Assembly: GCA_021158055.1 (NCBI GenBank)
Contig: JAGGVJ010000004.1
Span: 1 to 56,198, forward strand
Direction: 5' to 3'
Origin: Candidatus Iainarchaeum sp.
GTDB taxonomy: Archaea > Iainarchaeota > Iainarchaeia > JAGGVJ01
Length of the DNA stretch: 56,198 nt
Each line of letters starts with the position of its first letter. Within the stretch, counting starts at the first letter, position 1. This document shows positions 16,842-24,950 of this stretch, one piece after another. The position numbers and the translations under genes are program-made. Under the pieces are notes generated by a model. It made no database searches. It had not been told where the DNA came from and saw only the letters and a program-made list of their open reading frames with translations.

Positions 16842-17206
16842 AAAACAAACTCAAAGCGCTTCCCGCAACAATAAGGCAAAAAAAGCGATACCTCGCCTTA
16901 AAGACAGAAAGTGAAAAAGAGCTCAACTGTGCTGACCTGTCAAAACTGCTTTGGCAGGAAATGATTCTTTTAACAGGTCATTTTGGAACCGCAGAATCAG
17001 GTTTTTGGATAATCGAGACATTCGGGTCAAAAAACACGTCTTTTGCAATCATTGCCTGCGAAGTGCAAAAATATGAAAAAGTCAGGGCAGCGCTTACCTT
17101 GATAACTTACCTCGGGAACTCAAGGGTGCGGCCGAAAGTTCTTGGAGTTTCCGGAACCCTCAAAAAACTAAGAACAAAGTATTTAAAGAATACAGTCCAT
17201 TATTAA
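16838..17206 (+). CDS. rnp2: Ribonuclease P protein component 2 (Pop5)
   Basis: 122 residues, the usual Pop5 size. KNKLKALPATIRQKKRYLALK opens the protein in two blocks typical of Pop5, followed by the alpha-beta sandwich with a GTLKKLRTKYL end. Works with Rpp30 in RNase P. The start overlaps the rnp3 stop by four bases. It is the conserved neighbour pair of the archaeal superoperon. Confidence 0.92.
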   Translation: MKNKLKALPATIRQKKRYLALKTESEKELNCADLSKLLWQEMILLTGHFGTAESGFWIIETFGSKNTSFAIIACEVQKYEKVRAALTLITYLGNSRVRPKVLGVSGTLKKLRTKYLKNTVHY

Positions 17207-17226
17207 CTATATATTATATAAAAAAG
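17206..17226 (+). promoter_or_regulatory. Internal promoter before psmA
   Basis: An AT-rich run with overlapping TATATATTATATAAA-like elements lies about 55-75 bases before the psmA start. A hairpin AAGCAT/ATGCTT follows at 17238-17252 in the predicted leader. A strong GAGGTGA ribosome binding site precedes the ATG. Confidence 0.5.
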
Positions 17227-17281
17227 AACGATATCATGAAGCATAAAATGCTTTCGCTTATCTTGTATATGAGGTGAATAA

Positions 17282-18010
17282 ATGTACAGTCCTGTTTCTG
17301 CACAAGCTTATGATCGGGCAATAACCGTGTTTAGCCCGGATGGAAACCTTTACCAGGTTGAATACGCGGGAAAAGCCGTTGAAAAAGGAACCCTTGGCGT
17401 GGGTTTGATTTACGACAAGGGAGTATTGCTTGCGGCTGACAAGAAAGTCAGTTCCAAGCTAGTGGTTGAAGAATCAATTGAAAAAATATCCATGATTGAT
17501 TTTCACATCGGGACAGTTTCTTCAGGTCTTGTTGCAGACGCAAGGCGCATTGTCGAATACTCGCGTGAAAAAGCGCAGGAAAACAACATCGTTTACAGCG
17601 AGCCGATCAACGTGGAAACACTTACAAAAGAGATATGCACGCTAAAGCAGATGTACACCCAATACGGAGGCACAAGGCCTTTCGGGATATCTTTTTTGAT
17701 AGCTGGAGTCGACAACACAGGAATCAGGCTTTTTGAAACCCTTCCAAGCGGAACACTAACTGAGTACAAGGCAGTGGCAGTTGGAATGAGCAGGTCTGAA
17801 GTGATGGACCTTTTTGAAAGCAAGTACAAGGAAAACAAAACAAAAGACGAGGTTGCAACGCTTGCAATCCAGGCTCTTGACCTTGTGACTGAAGACGAAA
17901 AGCTTAACGAGAAAAGAGTTGACATGGCTTTCGTTGATTCTGAAACAAAGAAATTCACAAAAGTCGAAAAAGACCAGATTGCCAAATACATTTCAAAGTC
18001 AGGAGCATAA
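17282..18010 (+). CDS. psmA: Proteasome subunit alpha
   Basis: 242 residues. Forms the outer rings of the 20S proteasome and gates access. The N-terminal AYDRAITVFSPDGNLYQVEYA is the alpha-subunit signature with the gating helix, followed by GVLLAADKK, where the lysine belongs to the pocket that binds activator C-termini. GAGGTGA lies four bases before the ATG. It sits in the usual place between the RNase P pair and SBDS in the exosome superoperon; no beta subunit is in this window. Confidence 0.96.
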   Translation: MYSPVSAQAYDRAITVFSPDGNLYQVEYAGKAVEKGTLGVGLIYDKGVLLAADKKVSSKLVVEESIEKISMIDFHIGTVSSGLVADARRIVEYSREKAQENNIVYSEPINVETLTKEICTLKQMYTQYGGTRPFGISFLIAGVDNTGIRLFETLPSGTLTEYKAVAVGMSRSEVMDLFESKYKENKTKDEVATLAIQALDLVTEDEKLNEKRVDMAFVDSETKKFTKVEKDQIAKYISKSGA

Positions 18011-18011
18011 A

Positions 18012-18710
18012 ATGGTTTCTGTTGACAAGGCAGTTATCGCCCGCCTTGAAAAAGAAGGACATCACTTTGAAATCTTGGTTGATGCCGAAAAAGCAATTGA
18101 ATACAGGAAAGGAAAAGAAACCAGCCTTGAAGAAACTTTAGCTGCAAACGAAGTGTTTTCAGATTCAAAAAAAGGAGAGCACGCTTCAGTAGAACATCTT
18201 GAAAAAGCGTTTAAAACAACAGTTTTTGAAGAAATCGCTGACAGGATACTTAAAAAGGGAGAAGTCCAGCTTACAACAGAGTTAAAAAGACAAATCACTG
18301 AAAACAACAGAAAAAAAATCATTAATTTAATTGCGTCAAAAGCCGTTGACCCGAAAACTCACGCACCGATTCCTGCTCTCAGGATTGAAACCGCAATGGA
18401 CAACGCGGGGATTCACGTGAACCCCATGAAGGATCCGGGCGAGCAAGTAGAAGAGGTAATAAAAAAAATAAGGTTGATACTTCCGATAAAATTCGAAACA
18501 ACAGAATTGTCAATAACTGTTCCGGCATTGTTTACTGGAAAAACATATTCTTTTGTGCATTCGCTTGCACCTTCAAAAGAAACCTGGCAGAGCAATGGGG
18601 ACCTGCAGGTAATTGTTTCGATTTCGACAGCAAGTCAAGGGGAACTTTATTCAAAGCTAAATAAAATGACTAACGGAAACGTGGTTGTTGAAATATTGAA
18701 CATAAAATGA
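18012..18710 (+). CDS. sdo1: Ribosome maturation protein SBDS/Sdo1
   Basis: 232 residues. Releases the anti-association factor aIF6 from 60S-like subunits (family role). The three-domain layout is present: FYSH-like N-terminal domain with HHFEILVDAEKAIEYRKG, a helical middle domain with RQITENNRKKIINLIASKAVDPKTH split in two blocks, and a ferredoxin-like C-terminal domain with LPIKFETTELSITVPA. The ATG at 18012 lies one base after the psmA stop, with AGGAG in the psmA end serving as ribosome binding site. Confidence 0.95.
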   Translation: MVSVDKAVIARLEKEGHHFEILVDAEKAIEYRKGKETSLEETLAANEVFSDSKKGEHASVEHLEKAFKTTVFEEIADRILKKGEVQLTTELKRQITENNRKKIINLIASKAVDPKTHAPIPALRIETAMDNAGIHVNPMKDPGEQVEEVIKKIRLILPIKFETTELSITVPALFTGKTYSFVHSLAPSKETWQSNGDLQVIVSISTASQGELYSKLNKMTNGNVVVEILNIK

Positions 18711-18786
18711 TTATTTATATGTAACATATAAAGCATACTGTCACATACACACATGCCATCAGATTGACTAAAAAAGGAGTGCTAAA

Positions 18787-19398
18787 ATGAATATTGTCAC
18801 ACCCGGGGAACTTATTTCAGAAGAACAGATAAAAACAAACCAAGGGGTTTTTTCAAGGCACGGAAAATTTTATTCCAAATTTTACGGGATACTCAATTCA
18901 AGAAATGACTTCACGGCAGTTAACGCGTTAAACGGAGTTTATCTCCCTAAAAGAGAAGATGTTGTAATCTGTTTTGTTGAAGATGTCAAGTTTTCCGGCG
19001 TGGTTGCTGACATAAACTCGCCTTACCAGGCTTACATGCAGACCAAGGATTCAAGAATCCGGTTTGAAATGCATAATGTGTTTGCAGCAACTGTAATTGA
19101 CGCAGATAGCTCTCAGAACATCCTGCTTGACTACCCTGAAAAACTCACAGGGGGAACAGTTATAAGATTCCCCCCTTTGAAAATACCAAGGGCAATCGGA
19201 AGGAATGCTTCAATGGTAAAAATGATCAAGGATTTGACAGGATGCAAGATAATAATCGGAAAAAACGGGCGCATTTGGATCAATGGTGAAAACCAGAACC
19301 TTGCAAAAAAAGCTTTTGAAATGATATCAAAACAAGCGCACATTCCTGGTTTAACAGAGCGCGTGCGAAAATCGCTTGAAGAAAACAATCAAAATTAA
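18787..19398 (+). CDS. rrp4: Exosome RNA-binding cap subunit Rrp4
   Basis: 203 residues. Cap protein of the archaeal RNA exosome. An N-terminal domain (VTPGELI) is followed by an S1 domain (PKREDVVICFVEDVKFSG) and a C-terminal KH domain (TGCKIIIGKNGRIWI). AAAGGAGTG precedes the ATG. TATA-like TTTATATG and CATATAAAG elements at about 18714-18732 could give an internal promoter for the exosome genes. rrp41 follows 23 bases downstream. Confidence 0.95.
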   Translation: MNIVTPGELISEEQIKTNQGVFSRHGKFYSKFYGILNSRNDFTAVNALNGVYLPKREDVVICFVEDVKFSGVVADINSPYQAYMQTKDSRIRFEMHNVFAATVIDADSSQNILLDYPEKLTGGTVIRFPPLKIPRAIGRNASMVKMIKDLTGCKIIIGKNGRIWINGENQNLAKKAFEMISKQAHIPGLTERVRKSLEENNQN

Positions 19399-19421
19399 AT
19401 GTTCAATTAACGAGGGATTCA

Positions 19422-20162
19422 ATGATATTAGGGAAAAAAAATCAGGAAAAAAAATACGTCGACAAAGGAAAAAGACTTGACGGCAGAAAAACAGACGAAC
19501 TAAGACAGATTGACATCGAGGTCGGGGTCATTGACCAGGCTGACGGTTCAGCTTTTGTCCAGTGGGGGAAAAACAAAGTTTATGCTGCAGTTTACGGCCC
19601 AAAGGAATGCCTTCCAAGGCACACTCAAAACCCGCTTAAAGCAGTTTTGAGGTACAAATATAACATGGCGCCTTTTTCTGTAAGCGACAGGATAAGACCC
19701 GGTTACTCAAGAAGAAGCGTTGAGATATCCAAAGTTTCAAGACTTGCTCTTGAAAAAACACTGGTCTTAGAGGACTTTCCAAAAACAGCAATTGATGTTT
19801 TTGTGGAAATAATCCAGGCTGATGCAGGAAGCAGGGCTGCGGGAATAACCGCGGCAAGTGTTGCGCTTGCAGACGCAGGAATACCAATGACTGGGCTTGT
19901 AAGTGCCTGTGCGGTCGGAAAAGCCGGAGGGCACATAATTCTTGACATGACAAAAGAAGAAGAAGACGCGCCCGACGCCATTGATCTTCCGGTAGCGTAT
20001 GTTCCTGAAACAGGCGAGTTCACTCTTGTCCAGATGGACGGGGAGCTTCAAAGAAAAGACTGGGACGAACTCATAGAACTGGCTGTCAAGGGCTGTGAAA
20101 TGGTAGGGGAAAAGCAAAGGCTTGCCTTGAAAAAAAAATACGAAGGTGAAGTAAATGAGTAA
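19422..20162 (+). CDS. rrp41: Exosome catalytic subunit Rrp41
   Basis: 246 residues. RNase PH-fold subunit that carries the phosphorolytic 3'-5' RNase site of the exosome hexamer. Conserved blocks: KRLDGRKTDELRQIDIEVG, the KNKVYAAVYGPKE region, YNMAPFSV, RPGYSRRSVEIS with phosphate-binding arginines, and DAGSRAAGITAASVALADAG. GAGGGAT lies six bases before the start. The stop overlaps the rrp42 start, so the two ring subunits are coupled. Confidence 0.96.
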   Translation: MILGKKNQEKKYVDKGKRLDGRKTDELRQIDIEVGVIDQADGSAFVQWGKNKVYAAVYGPKECLPRHTQNPLKAVLRYKYNMAPFSVSDRIRPGYSRRSVEISKVSRLALEKTLVLEDFPKTAIDVFVEIIQADAGSRAAGITAASVALADAGIPMTGLVSACAVGKAGGHIILDMTKEEEDAPDAIDLPVAYVPETGEFTLVQMDGELQRKDWDELIELAVKGCEMVGEKQRLALKKKYEGEVNE

Positions 20163-20940
20163 GACAAATCTTTATTGGGTAATAAAAAAAGACAGCCTTT
20201 TAGCAGACCTTTCCCATGGAAAAAGGTCAGACAAAAGAAAATTTGACGAGTACCGAAAAATAACTGTTGAAAAGGGCGTTTCAGATACAGCTGAAGGTTC
20301 TGCAATGGTCCAGATGGGAAAAACAAAAGTAATTGCAGGCGTGAAAATTTCTGTCGGCACCCCGTATCCTGACAGCCCTGACAAGGGGACCATGATGGTA
20401 AACGCTGAACTTTTGCCGCTTTCATCTCCGGATTTTGAACCCGGCTTTCCAAGCGAGGACGCAGTCGAGCTTTCAAGAGTGGTTGACAGGGGAATAAGAG
20501 AATCCCATGCAATTGATTTGGAAAAACTCTGCATCCGTGAAGGCGAACTGGTTTATTCGGTCTTCGTTGACATTGACATAATAAACTATGACGGCAACTT
20601 GTTTGATGCCTGCGAACTTGCAGGAATTGCTGCTTTGGAGGACACCAAACTCCCGAAAGTAAAGGATGAAAAAATAGTCGAAGGCGAATTCACCGGAAAA
20701 CTTCCAATCAACCACCAGCCCATTGAATGCACCTTTGCAAAAATTGGCGAGCACATATTGCTTGACCCTGACCTTGAAGAAGACAACTGCAAAGAAGCGG
20801 CTTTTACAATTGCTATAACTGAAAAAGACGTAATTTGCGCCATGCAGAAAAGGGGCTCAAAGCCGTTCACAAAAGACGAGCTTACGTCCATGATTGACAC
20901 TGCAATTAAAGAATCCAAAAAATTAAGGTCAAACTTGTAA
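20155..20940 (+). CDS. rrp42: Exosome subunit Rrp42
   Basis: 261 residues. Second RNase PH-fold ring subunit, catalytically silent but needed for the Rrp41 site. KRSDKRKFDEYRKI, GSAMVQMGKTKVIAGVK and SPDFEPGFPSEDAVELSRVVDRGIRES in two blocks identify it. The AAGGTGA site inside the rrp41 end sets the ATG at 20155. Length fits the family. Confidence 0.96.
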   Translation: MSKTNLYWVIKKDSLLADLSHGKRSDKRKFDEYRKITVEKGVSDTAEGSAMVQMGKTKVIAGVKISVGTPYPDSPDKGTMMVNAELLPLSSPDFEPGFPSEDAVELSRVVDRGIRESHAIDLEKLCIREGELVYSVFVDIDIINYDGNLFDACELAGIAALEDTKLPKVKDEKIVEGEFTGKLPINHQPIECTFAKIGEHILLDPDLEEDNCKEAAFTIAITEKDVICAMQKRGSKPFTKDELTSMIDTAIKESKKLRSNL

Positions 20941-20968
20941 ATTTTTTAAAATAAACAGAGGGATCTAT

Positions 20969-21472
20969 ATGACTACAAAAAAAGTGGGCGTATCAGGAAG
21001 ATTTGGTCAAAGATATGGCCTTAAAAACAGGAAACAAGTGAAAAAAATCGAAGAAGTTGAAAGAAAACTTCATATTTGTCCGGGTTGCGGGCTTCCAAAG
21101 CTTAAAAGGACTTCAAACGCAAGATTTGAATGCAAAAAATGCGGGAAAATATTCACGGGCGGCGCATACATACCGCAGACGCTTGTCGGCAAAACCGTGA
21201 AAAGAATAATCACGCAAAAAAATGCTTCCGCTTCAGAAAAAATATTCGAGCTTGATGAAGCTGAATCAAAAGGCGATCTGGAACAAGAAGCCGAAGTCGT
21301 CGGACTCGCGCCAAAAGAAAATGAAGCAGACGAAGTCATCGGACTCCAGGCAAAAGACGAAACTGTCGGACTCGCGCCGGAAAAAGAGGAAAAGTCAGAA
21401 GATGGGAAAAAAGAAGAAACTGTCGGGCTTGTTGCTGAAGAAACCGAAACAAAAAAAAGCGAGTCTTCTTAA
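20969..21472 (+). CDS. rpl37ae: Large ribosomal subunit protein eL43 with long acidic C-terminal extension
   Basis: 167 residues, about twice the usual length. Residues 1-75 are a standard eL43 (L37Ae) with a zinc finger CPGCGLPKLKR and CKKCGKIFTGGAY. From about residue 84 an acidic, low-complexity tail follows, containing four loose copies of a VGL-x-x-x-E motif (VVGLAPKE, VIGLQAKD, TVGLAPEK, TVGLVAEE). The extension is in the same uninterrupted frame and ends in lysine/glutamate-rich sequence. GAGGGA precedes the ATG. It follows rrp42 as usual in the superoperon. Confidence 0.93.
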   Translation: MTTKKVGVSGRFGQRYGLKNRKQVKKIEEVERKLHICPGCGLPKLKRTSNARFECKKCGKIFTGGAYIPQTLVGKTVKRIITQKNASASEKIFELDEAESKGDLEQEAEVVGLAPKENEADEVIGLQAKDETVGLAPEKEEKSEDGKKEETVGLVAEETETKKSESS

Positions 21473-21484
21473 AGGTGATGCCAA

Positions 21485-21616
21485 ATGTATATTTGCGGAA
21501 CATGTAAAAAGGAAATTAATGACCTGCCTCAGGGCTCAACAAAGTGCCAGTTTTGCGGGGGAAGAATCCTTTTCAAGCAAAGGCCTCCAGTAGTAAAAAC
21601 CCTGAAGGCAAGATAA
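21485..21616 (+). CDS. rpoP: DNA-directed RNA polymerase subunit Rpo12 (RpoP)
   Basis: 43 residues. Begins MYICGTCKKEI and has a second CQFCGGRILFKQRPP, giving the four-cysteine zinc ribbon and the basic RILFKxRPP motif of Rpo12, followed by VVKTLKAR at the C-terminus. Small subunit of the archaeal RNA polymerase. AAAGGTGAT lies just upstream, overlapping the end of the eL43 gene, 12 bases away. Position after eL43 is the conserved one. Confidence 0.95.
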   Translation: MYICGTCKKEINDLPQGSTKCQFCGGRILFKQRPPVVKTLKAR

Positions 21617-21653
21617 TCAACAGACTACAAAAGAAAATCTGCAAACTGATAAA

Positions 21654-22172
21654 ATGGGAGTCATAATTACAACTTCAAGGTCCCCAAAGCGAAAAACCAG
21701 GGCTTTTTCAAGAGAACTTGCAAAAATGGCTCCAGACGCAGAGTATAAAACACGGGGCAAGCAAAACATTGATTCCCTCATTGCCTTTGCCAGAAAAAAC
21801 GGCAAATCAAGAGTTCTTATTGTTTCCGAACGACACGGTGAAGCGTCAAAAATAGAAACCGCTGAAGTCAGTGAAAAGAACTGGGTGTGGGTAAAGGAAG
21901 TTTTCAGCATAAAAAACGTGAAGCTTCAAAAAGAGTTGTGCGGTTTCAAGACAAATGCCGTTTCAGAAGACATTGACATAACCGGTTCAAAGCTGCTTGT
22001 CAAACTGCTGTCAGGCATACTCAACGTGAAGCCCGCAAAAGACAGTGAAATTGCCTGGAAGCAAAAAAAGAACCTGATCTGCGTTTATAAAAATAATGAA
22101 GCCGTCGGGCCTTCGTTTATGATCCACAGCATAAAGGACGGGGAAACAAATGAATCAATCGCTTTCAATTGA
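21654..22172 (+). CDS. Brix-domain ribosome biogenesis protein
   Basis: 172 residues. Starts GVIITTSRSPKRKTRAFSRELAKM, the Brix/Imp4 opening (in two blocks), with RVLIVSERHGE in the middle. Archaeal single-domain Brix proteins are relatives of Imp4/Rpf1 and act in rRNA processing. It overlaps the following Pcc1 gene by 23 bases, which is the common order in this superoperon. Confidence 0.9.
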   Translation: MGVIITTSRSPKRKTRAFSRELAKMAPDAEYKTRGKQNIDSLIAFARKNGKSRVLIVSERHGEASKIETAEVSEKNWVWVKEVFSIKNVKLQKELCGFKTNAVSEDIDITGSKLLVKLLSGILNVKPAKDSEIAWKQKKNLICVYKNNEAVGPSFMIHSIKDGETNESIAFN

Positions 22173-22413
22173 ATTTGATTTCGACAACGAAAAGTTGTGC
22201 AAAGCGGTTGAAAAAAGCGTTGGCTTGACTTCAAAAAGAAAAAAAATGAGGTCAAGTTCAAACGTAAAACGCGCGGGAAAAACCCTTTCAGTGAAAATCG
22301 ACGCAAAAGACAAAACAGCACTTAGGGCAGCCGCAAATTCAATGCTGCGCTGGGTGAGCATGGTCGAAGACATTTCAACGTTAATAAACAGCTTTAAAAT
22401 ACATACTCAATAA
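22150..22413 (+). CDS. pcc1: KEOPS complex subunit Pcc1
   Basis: 87 residues, family length. Subunit of KEOPS, which makes the t6A modification of ANN-decoding tRNAs. The C-terminal NSMLRWVSMVEDI block and the SLSIEFDFDNEKLCKAV opening fit Pcc1. It overlaps the Brix gene and precedes prefoldin beta. Confidence 0.88.
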   Translation: MNQSLSIEFDFDNEKLCKAVEKSVGLTSKRKKMRSSSNVKRAGKTLSVKIDAKDKTALRAAANSMLRWVSMVEDISTLINSFKIHTQ

Positions 22414-22426
22414 CAGGGTGAATACT

Positions 22427-22795
22427 ATGGAAAATGAAAACACGGGAAATATACCAGGACAACTGCAGGAGCAAATCAACCAGTTCAGGCAGGTTCAAAT
22501 GCAATTGCAATCGGTTTCTTACCAGCTGCAGCAAACAAAACTTCAGCAGGATTTATCTGAAAAAGCAATCACAGAACTTGAAAAAAAAGACACGGGAGAT
22601 GTCTTCAAGTCTGTCGGGGGAATCCTTATTTCCTGCGACAGCAAAGAAGTCTTGGACGAGCTGAAGGAAAAAACAGAGACTCTTTCGGCAAGAACAGAAT
22701 CTCTTGAAAAGCAAAACGAAAGAATTTCACTTAAACTGGCCAGCATGAAAAAAGAAATCGAGTCAAAAATGGCAGCAGGTAAAGACAGTGAATAG
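22427..22795 (+). CDS. pfdB: Prefoldin subunit beta
   Basis: 122 residues of two long coiled-coil helices joined by a beta-hairpin region (GDVFKSVGGILISCD). Chaperone that captures unfolded proteins for the thermosome. The start MENENTG is preceded by GGGTGA; the frame also offers a GTG at 22418 nine bases upstream. It overlaps the DHH gene start by eight bases. Confidence 0.94.
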   Translation: MENENTGNIPGQLQEQINQFRQVQMQLQSVSYQLQQTKLQQDLSEKAITELEKKDTGDVFKSVGGILISCDSKEVLDELKEKTETLSARTESLEKQNERISLKLASMKKEIESKMAAGKDSE

Positions 22796-23810
22796 CATTA
22801 CTTCGTTTATAAAATCGTTTCCCGGCGGAAAAGTGATTGTTTTAGGCCACAAGAACGCTGACGTAGACGCGGTTTCAAGTGTTTCTGCGCTTTCGTTTGT
22901 TCTTGAAAAATACAATCCGTCAATCAAGGCAGTTCCTTCAATAGCTGATGACGCAAACCTGCTTTCAATGCATCTGGTTGAAGAATTCGGCTTGTCCATA
23001 AATTTTTTGAAGTCTTTTGGCGATGCGAAAGCTGTTTTTGTGCTTGACTCAAGTTCAGTTGACATGCTTGGAACACTCAAAAAAGAATTGCTTAATTTCA
23101 AGGGTCCTGTTATAATGATTGACCACCATGCCAGAAAAGATGAAATGGTCTCTTTAATGACTCATTGCTGGACAGACGAATCTTTTACTTCAACTGCCGA
23201 AATGATTTACGAAATCTCAAAAGACCTTGACGTGAAACTGTCAAAAAACATCCTGAGTTTTATTGCAGCTGCCATAATGACTGATTCTGCAAATTTCATG
23301 GCTGCGAGTTCAGGAACATTTCGGAGAATTGCAGAAGTTCTTGAGGAGAGAAACATTAAATACCGGGACATTCTCTCAACAATGGTTATCCCAAGCGATG
23401 TTTCTCAAAAAATAGCCAAGTTAAAAGGAGCAAGAAGAAGCAAGATATACCGTGTCGGTGATTTTATAATTGCAACAAGCAAAGTCAGTTCTTTTGAATC
23501 ATCGGTTGCCGGTTCTCTTTTGAAAATCGGGGCAGATGTTTCTTTTGTTGTCGCAGAAGAAAAAAAGGAAATCCGCCTGAGTGCAAGAGCCACCCCTTCT
23601 TTTATCAAAGCAACTTCCATTAACCTGGGAAAGGACATCATGCCTGAAATTGAAGAAATAATTTCCGGTTCAGGCGGGGGACACGCCGGCGCAGCAGGAG
23701 CAAACGGGTCAAACCCGAAGTCTGCTGACAAAGCTCTTGAAAAATGCATTGAAAAAACAATTGAGATAATCCAGAAAACAGATGTGAAAGCAACAAAGGT
23801 CAGTTACTGA
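22788..23810 (+). CDS. DHH/DHHA1 phosphoesterase (RecJ-like family)
   Basis: 340 residues with a GTG start inside the pfdB end (AGGT upstream). The N-terminal domain has GHKNADVDAVSS, VLDSSS and the DHH motif in IMIDHHARK; the C-terminal DHHA1 domain has GSGGGHAGAAGA. The fold hydrolyses phosphodiesters such as short oligonucleotides or cyclic dinucleotides. A DHH gene after prefoldin beta is a recurrent end to the exosome superoperon, suggesting oligoribonucleotide cleanup downstream of the exosome (inference). Confidence 0.9.
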   Translation: MNSITSFIKSFPGGKVIVLGHKNADVDAVSSVSALSFVLEKYNPSIKAVPSIADDANLLSMHLVEEFGLSINFLKSFGDAKAVFVLDSSSVDMLGTLKKELLNFKGPVIMIDHHARKDEMVSLMTHCWTDESFTSTAEMIYEISKDLDVKLSKNILSFIAAAIMTDSANFMAASSGTFRRIAEVLEERNIKYRDILSTMVIPSDVSQKIAKLKGARRSKIYRVGDFIIATSKVSSFESSVAGSLLKIGADVSFVVAEEKKEIRLSARATPSFIKATSINLGKDIMPEIEEIISGSGGGHAGAAGANGSNPKSADKALEKCIEKTIEIIQKTDVKATKVSY

Positions 23811-23870
23811 ACACTGATTAACCGTATGCTGCCCAAAAAACCATTTTGAGATTTTAAGATATCCCGAATG

Positions 23871-24109
23871 TCAGATAATTTCTGTCCTTTCAAAAAACTG
23901 AATTTTAACCAGGTCATAGAGAGCCGAGGAAACAAAAACCATCTGAAGCACAATAAATATGATATCTCCAATAAAAATGCTGTACGTCGCTAAAAAAGCC
24001 CTCCGAAAACATAGTAAATGTCTTCAGTTTTTCTTTTTTTAACCAGTATCCCAATGGAAATAAATATGATTCCAAAAGCGCCAATAAGCTTGAAAAAAAG
24101 GTCAATCAT
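23871..24109 (-). pseudogene. Small two-to-three-helix membrane protein gene with one-base frameshift
   Basis: From the ATG at 24109 the frame reads MIDLFFKLIGAFGIIFIS and on for 39 codons, then stops at 23990 in the run of six A (23992-23997). Adding one base to that run restores an open frame to a TGA at 23871, giving about 79 residues with a continuous hydrophobic pattern (GGLFLATYSIF, then IIFIVLQMVFVSSALYDL). The joined protein resembles small multi-helix membrane proteins of the CBU_0592 kind. It may be a sequencing slip in a homopolymer, a real pseudogene, or programmed slippage. Confidence 0.6.
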
Positions 24110-24122
24110 AACACCAACTCAT

Positions 24123-24171
24123 CCTGAAAACCATAACATCAATCTACCTTAAAAACCATTACATCAGCTTA
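24123..24171. repeat. Degenerate 24/25-bp tandem duplication
   Basis: Copies at 24123-24146 and 24147-24171 share CCT-AAAACCAT-ACATCA. The second copy overlaps the last codons of the FdhD-like gene. Confidence 0.65.
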
Positions 24172-24898
24172 TTCTCAGCGGTGCTGAGTAAACTTTTATT
24201 TTGGAGTTGAGTTCTGTAAGAGTTATATTATACTTGTTTGAAATCTCAACCGCTGAGTTGAGAGGCGTTTTCGTGCAAACAACAATGGGTATCCCAAGCC
24301 TGCAGCATTTCAAGATAAGTTCTCCTTTCGGAGTGTAGTTTGCCAAAAGAAAACTTCTTCGAAAATCAAATTTTTCAAGAATCGCCTTGCCCACGACTTT
24401 GCTGAAAGCCATGTTTTCGTTGGTGTCCTCTGCAATGAACTCGTTTCCGTTTGCATCAAAAAGGCCGTTTGAATAAACTGAAGACACGTTTTTGCTCAGC
24501 GAAGAACGATCAAAAAGAACTTTGCGTTTTTTGAATATCATGTCTTTGTCAAGCCTGAAGTTGCATTGAAGCTGTTCTAATTTTGAGTATTTTTCAAGCA
24601 GGTATTCTTCAGTGATGCTGTCCATCCTGAAATCAAGCTCAGGCCCTGCTTTAATGTTTATGTCTCCTTTTCCGACAGACACGCTTTCAATTTCATTGAC
24701 ATCGTCAAGGTAACCCTCTGTTACCAGGTGGCCGATCGCCGCCTGTTTCAAAAGATACGGCGTTACATCTATATCGCATACAAACTTGCCGTTGACATAA
24801 ATCGAGATTATTGAATCAACAGCAATTGAAGACCAGTCAGTTCCCTTGTTTCCTTTGTCGTCAAACAAGGTTACTTTTACCCCTTTAGTGGTTTCCAT
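24164..24898 (-). CDS. FdhD-family protein lacking the catalytic cysteine motif
   Basis: 244 residues. FdhD transfers sulfur to the molybdenum cofactor of formate dehydrogenases. Family blocks are visible: SIYVNGKFVCDIDVTPYLLKQ, HLVTEGYL, EDTNENMAFSKVVGKAI in place of EDVGRHNAxDKxxG, and the C-terminal LGIPIVVCTKTPLNSA with NKYNITLTEL and VYSAPLRI. The SSCGxCG segment that holds the essential cysteines is replaced by DRSSLSKNV, and the TGGxHxA block is lost. It is probably not a sulfurtransferase; it may bind a nucleotide or cofactor. No formate dehydrogenase gene is in the window. Confidence 0.75.
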   Translation of the reverse strand: METTKGVKVTLFDDKGNKGTDWSSIAVDSIISIYVNGKFVCDIDVTPYLLKQAAIGHLVTEGYLDDVNEIESVSVGKGDINIKAGPELDFRMDSITEEYLLEKYSKLEQLQCNFRLDKDMIFKKRKVLFDRSSLSKNVSSVYSNGLFDANGNEFIAEDTNENMAFSKVVGKAILEKFDFRRSFLLANYTPKGELILKCCRLGIPIVVCTKTPLNSAVEISNKYNITLTELNSKIKVYSAPLRIS

Positions 24899-24950
24899 TT
24901 TTCCCCCGTTTATTATATGTTGTTTTTGCTTATTAATCGTTTCTGGAACA

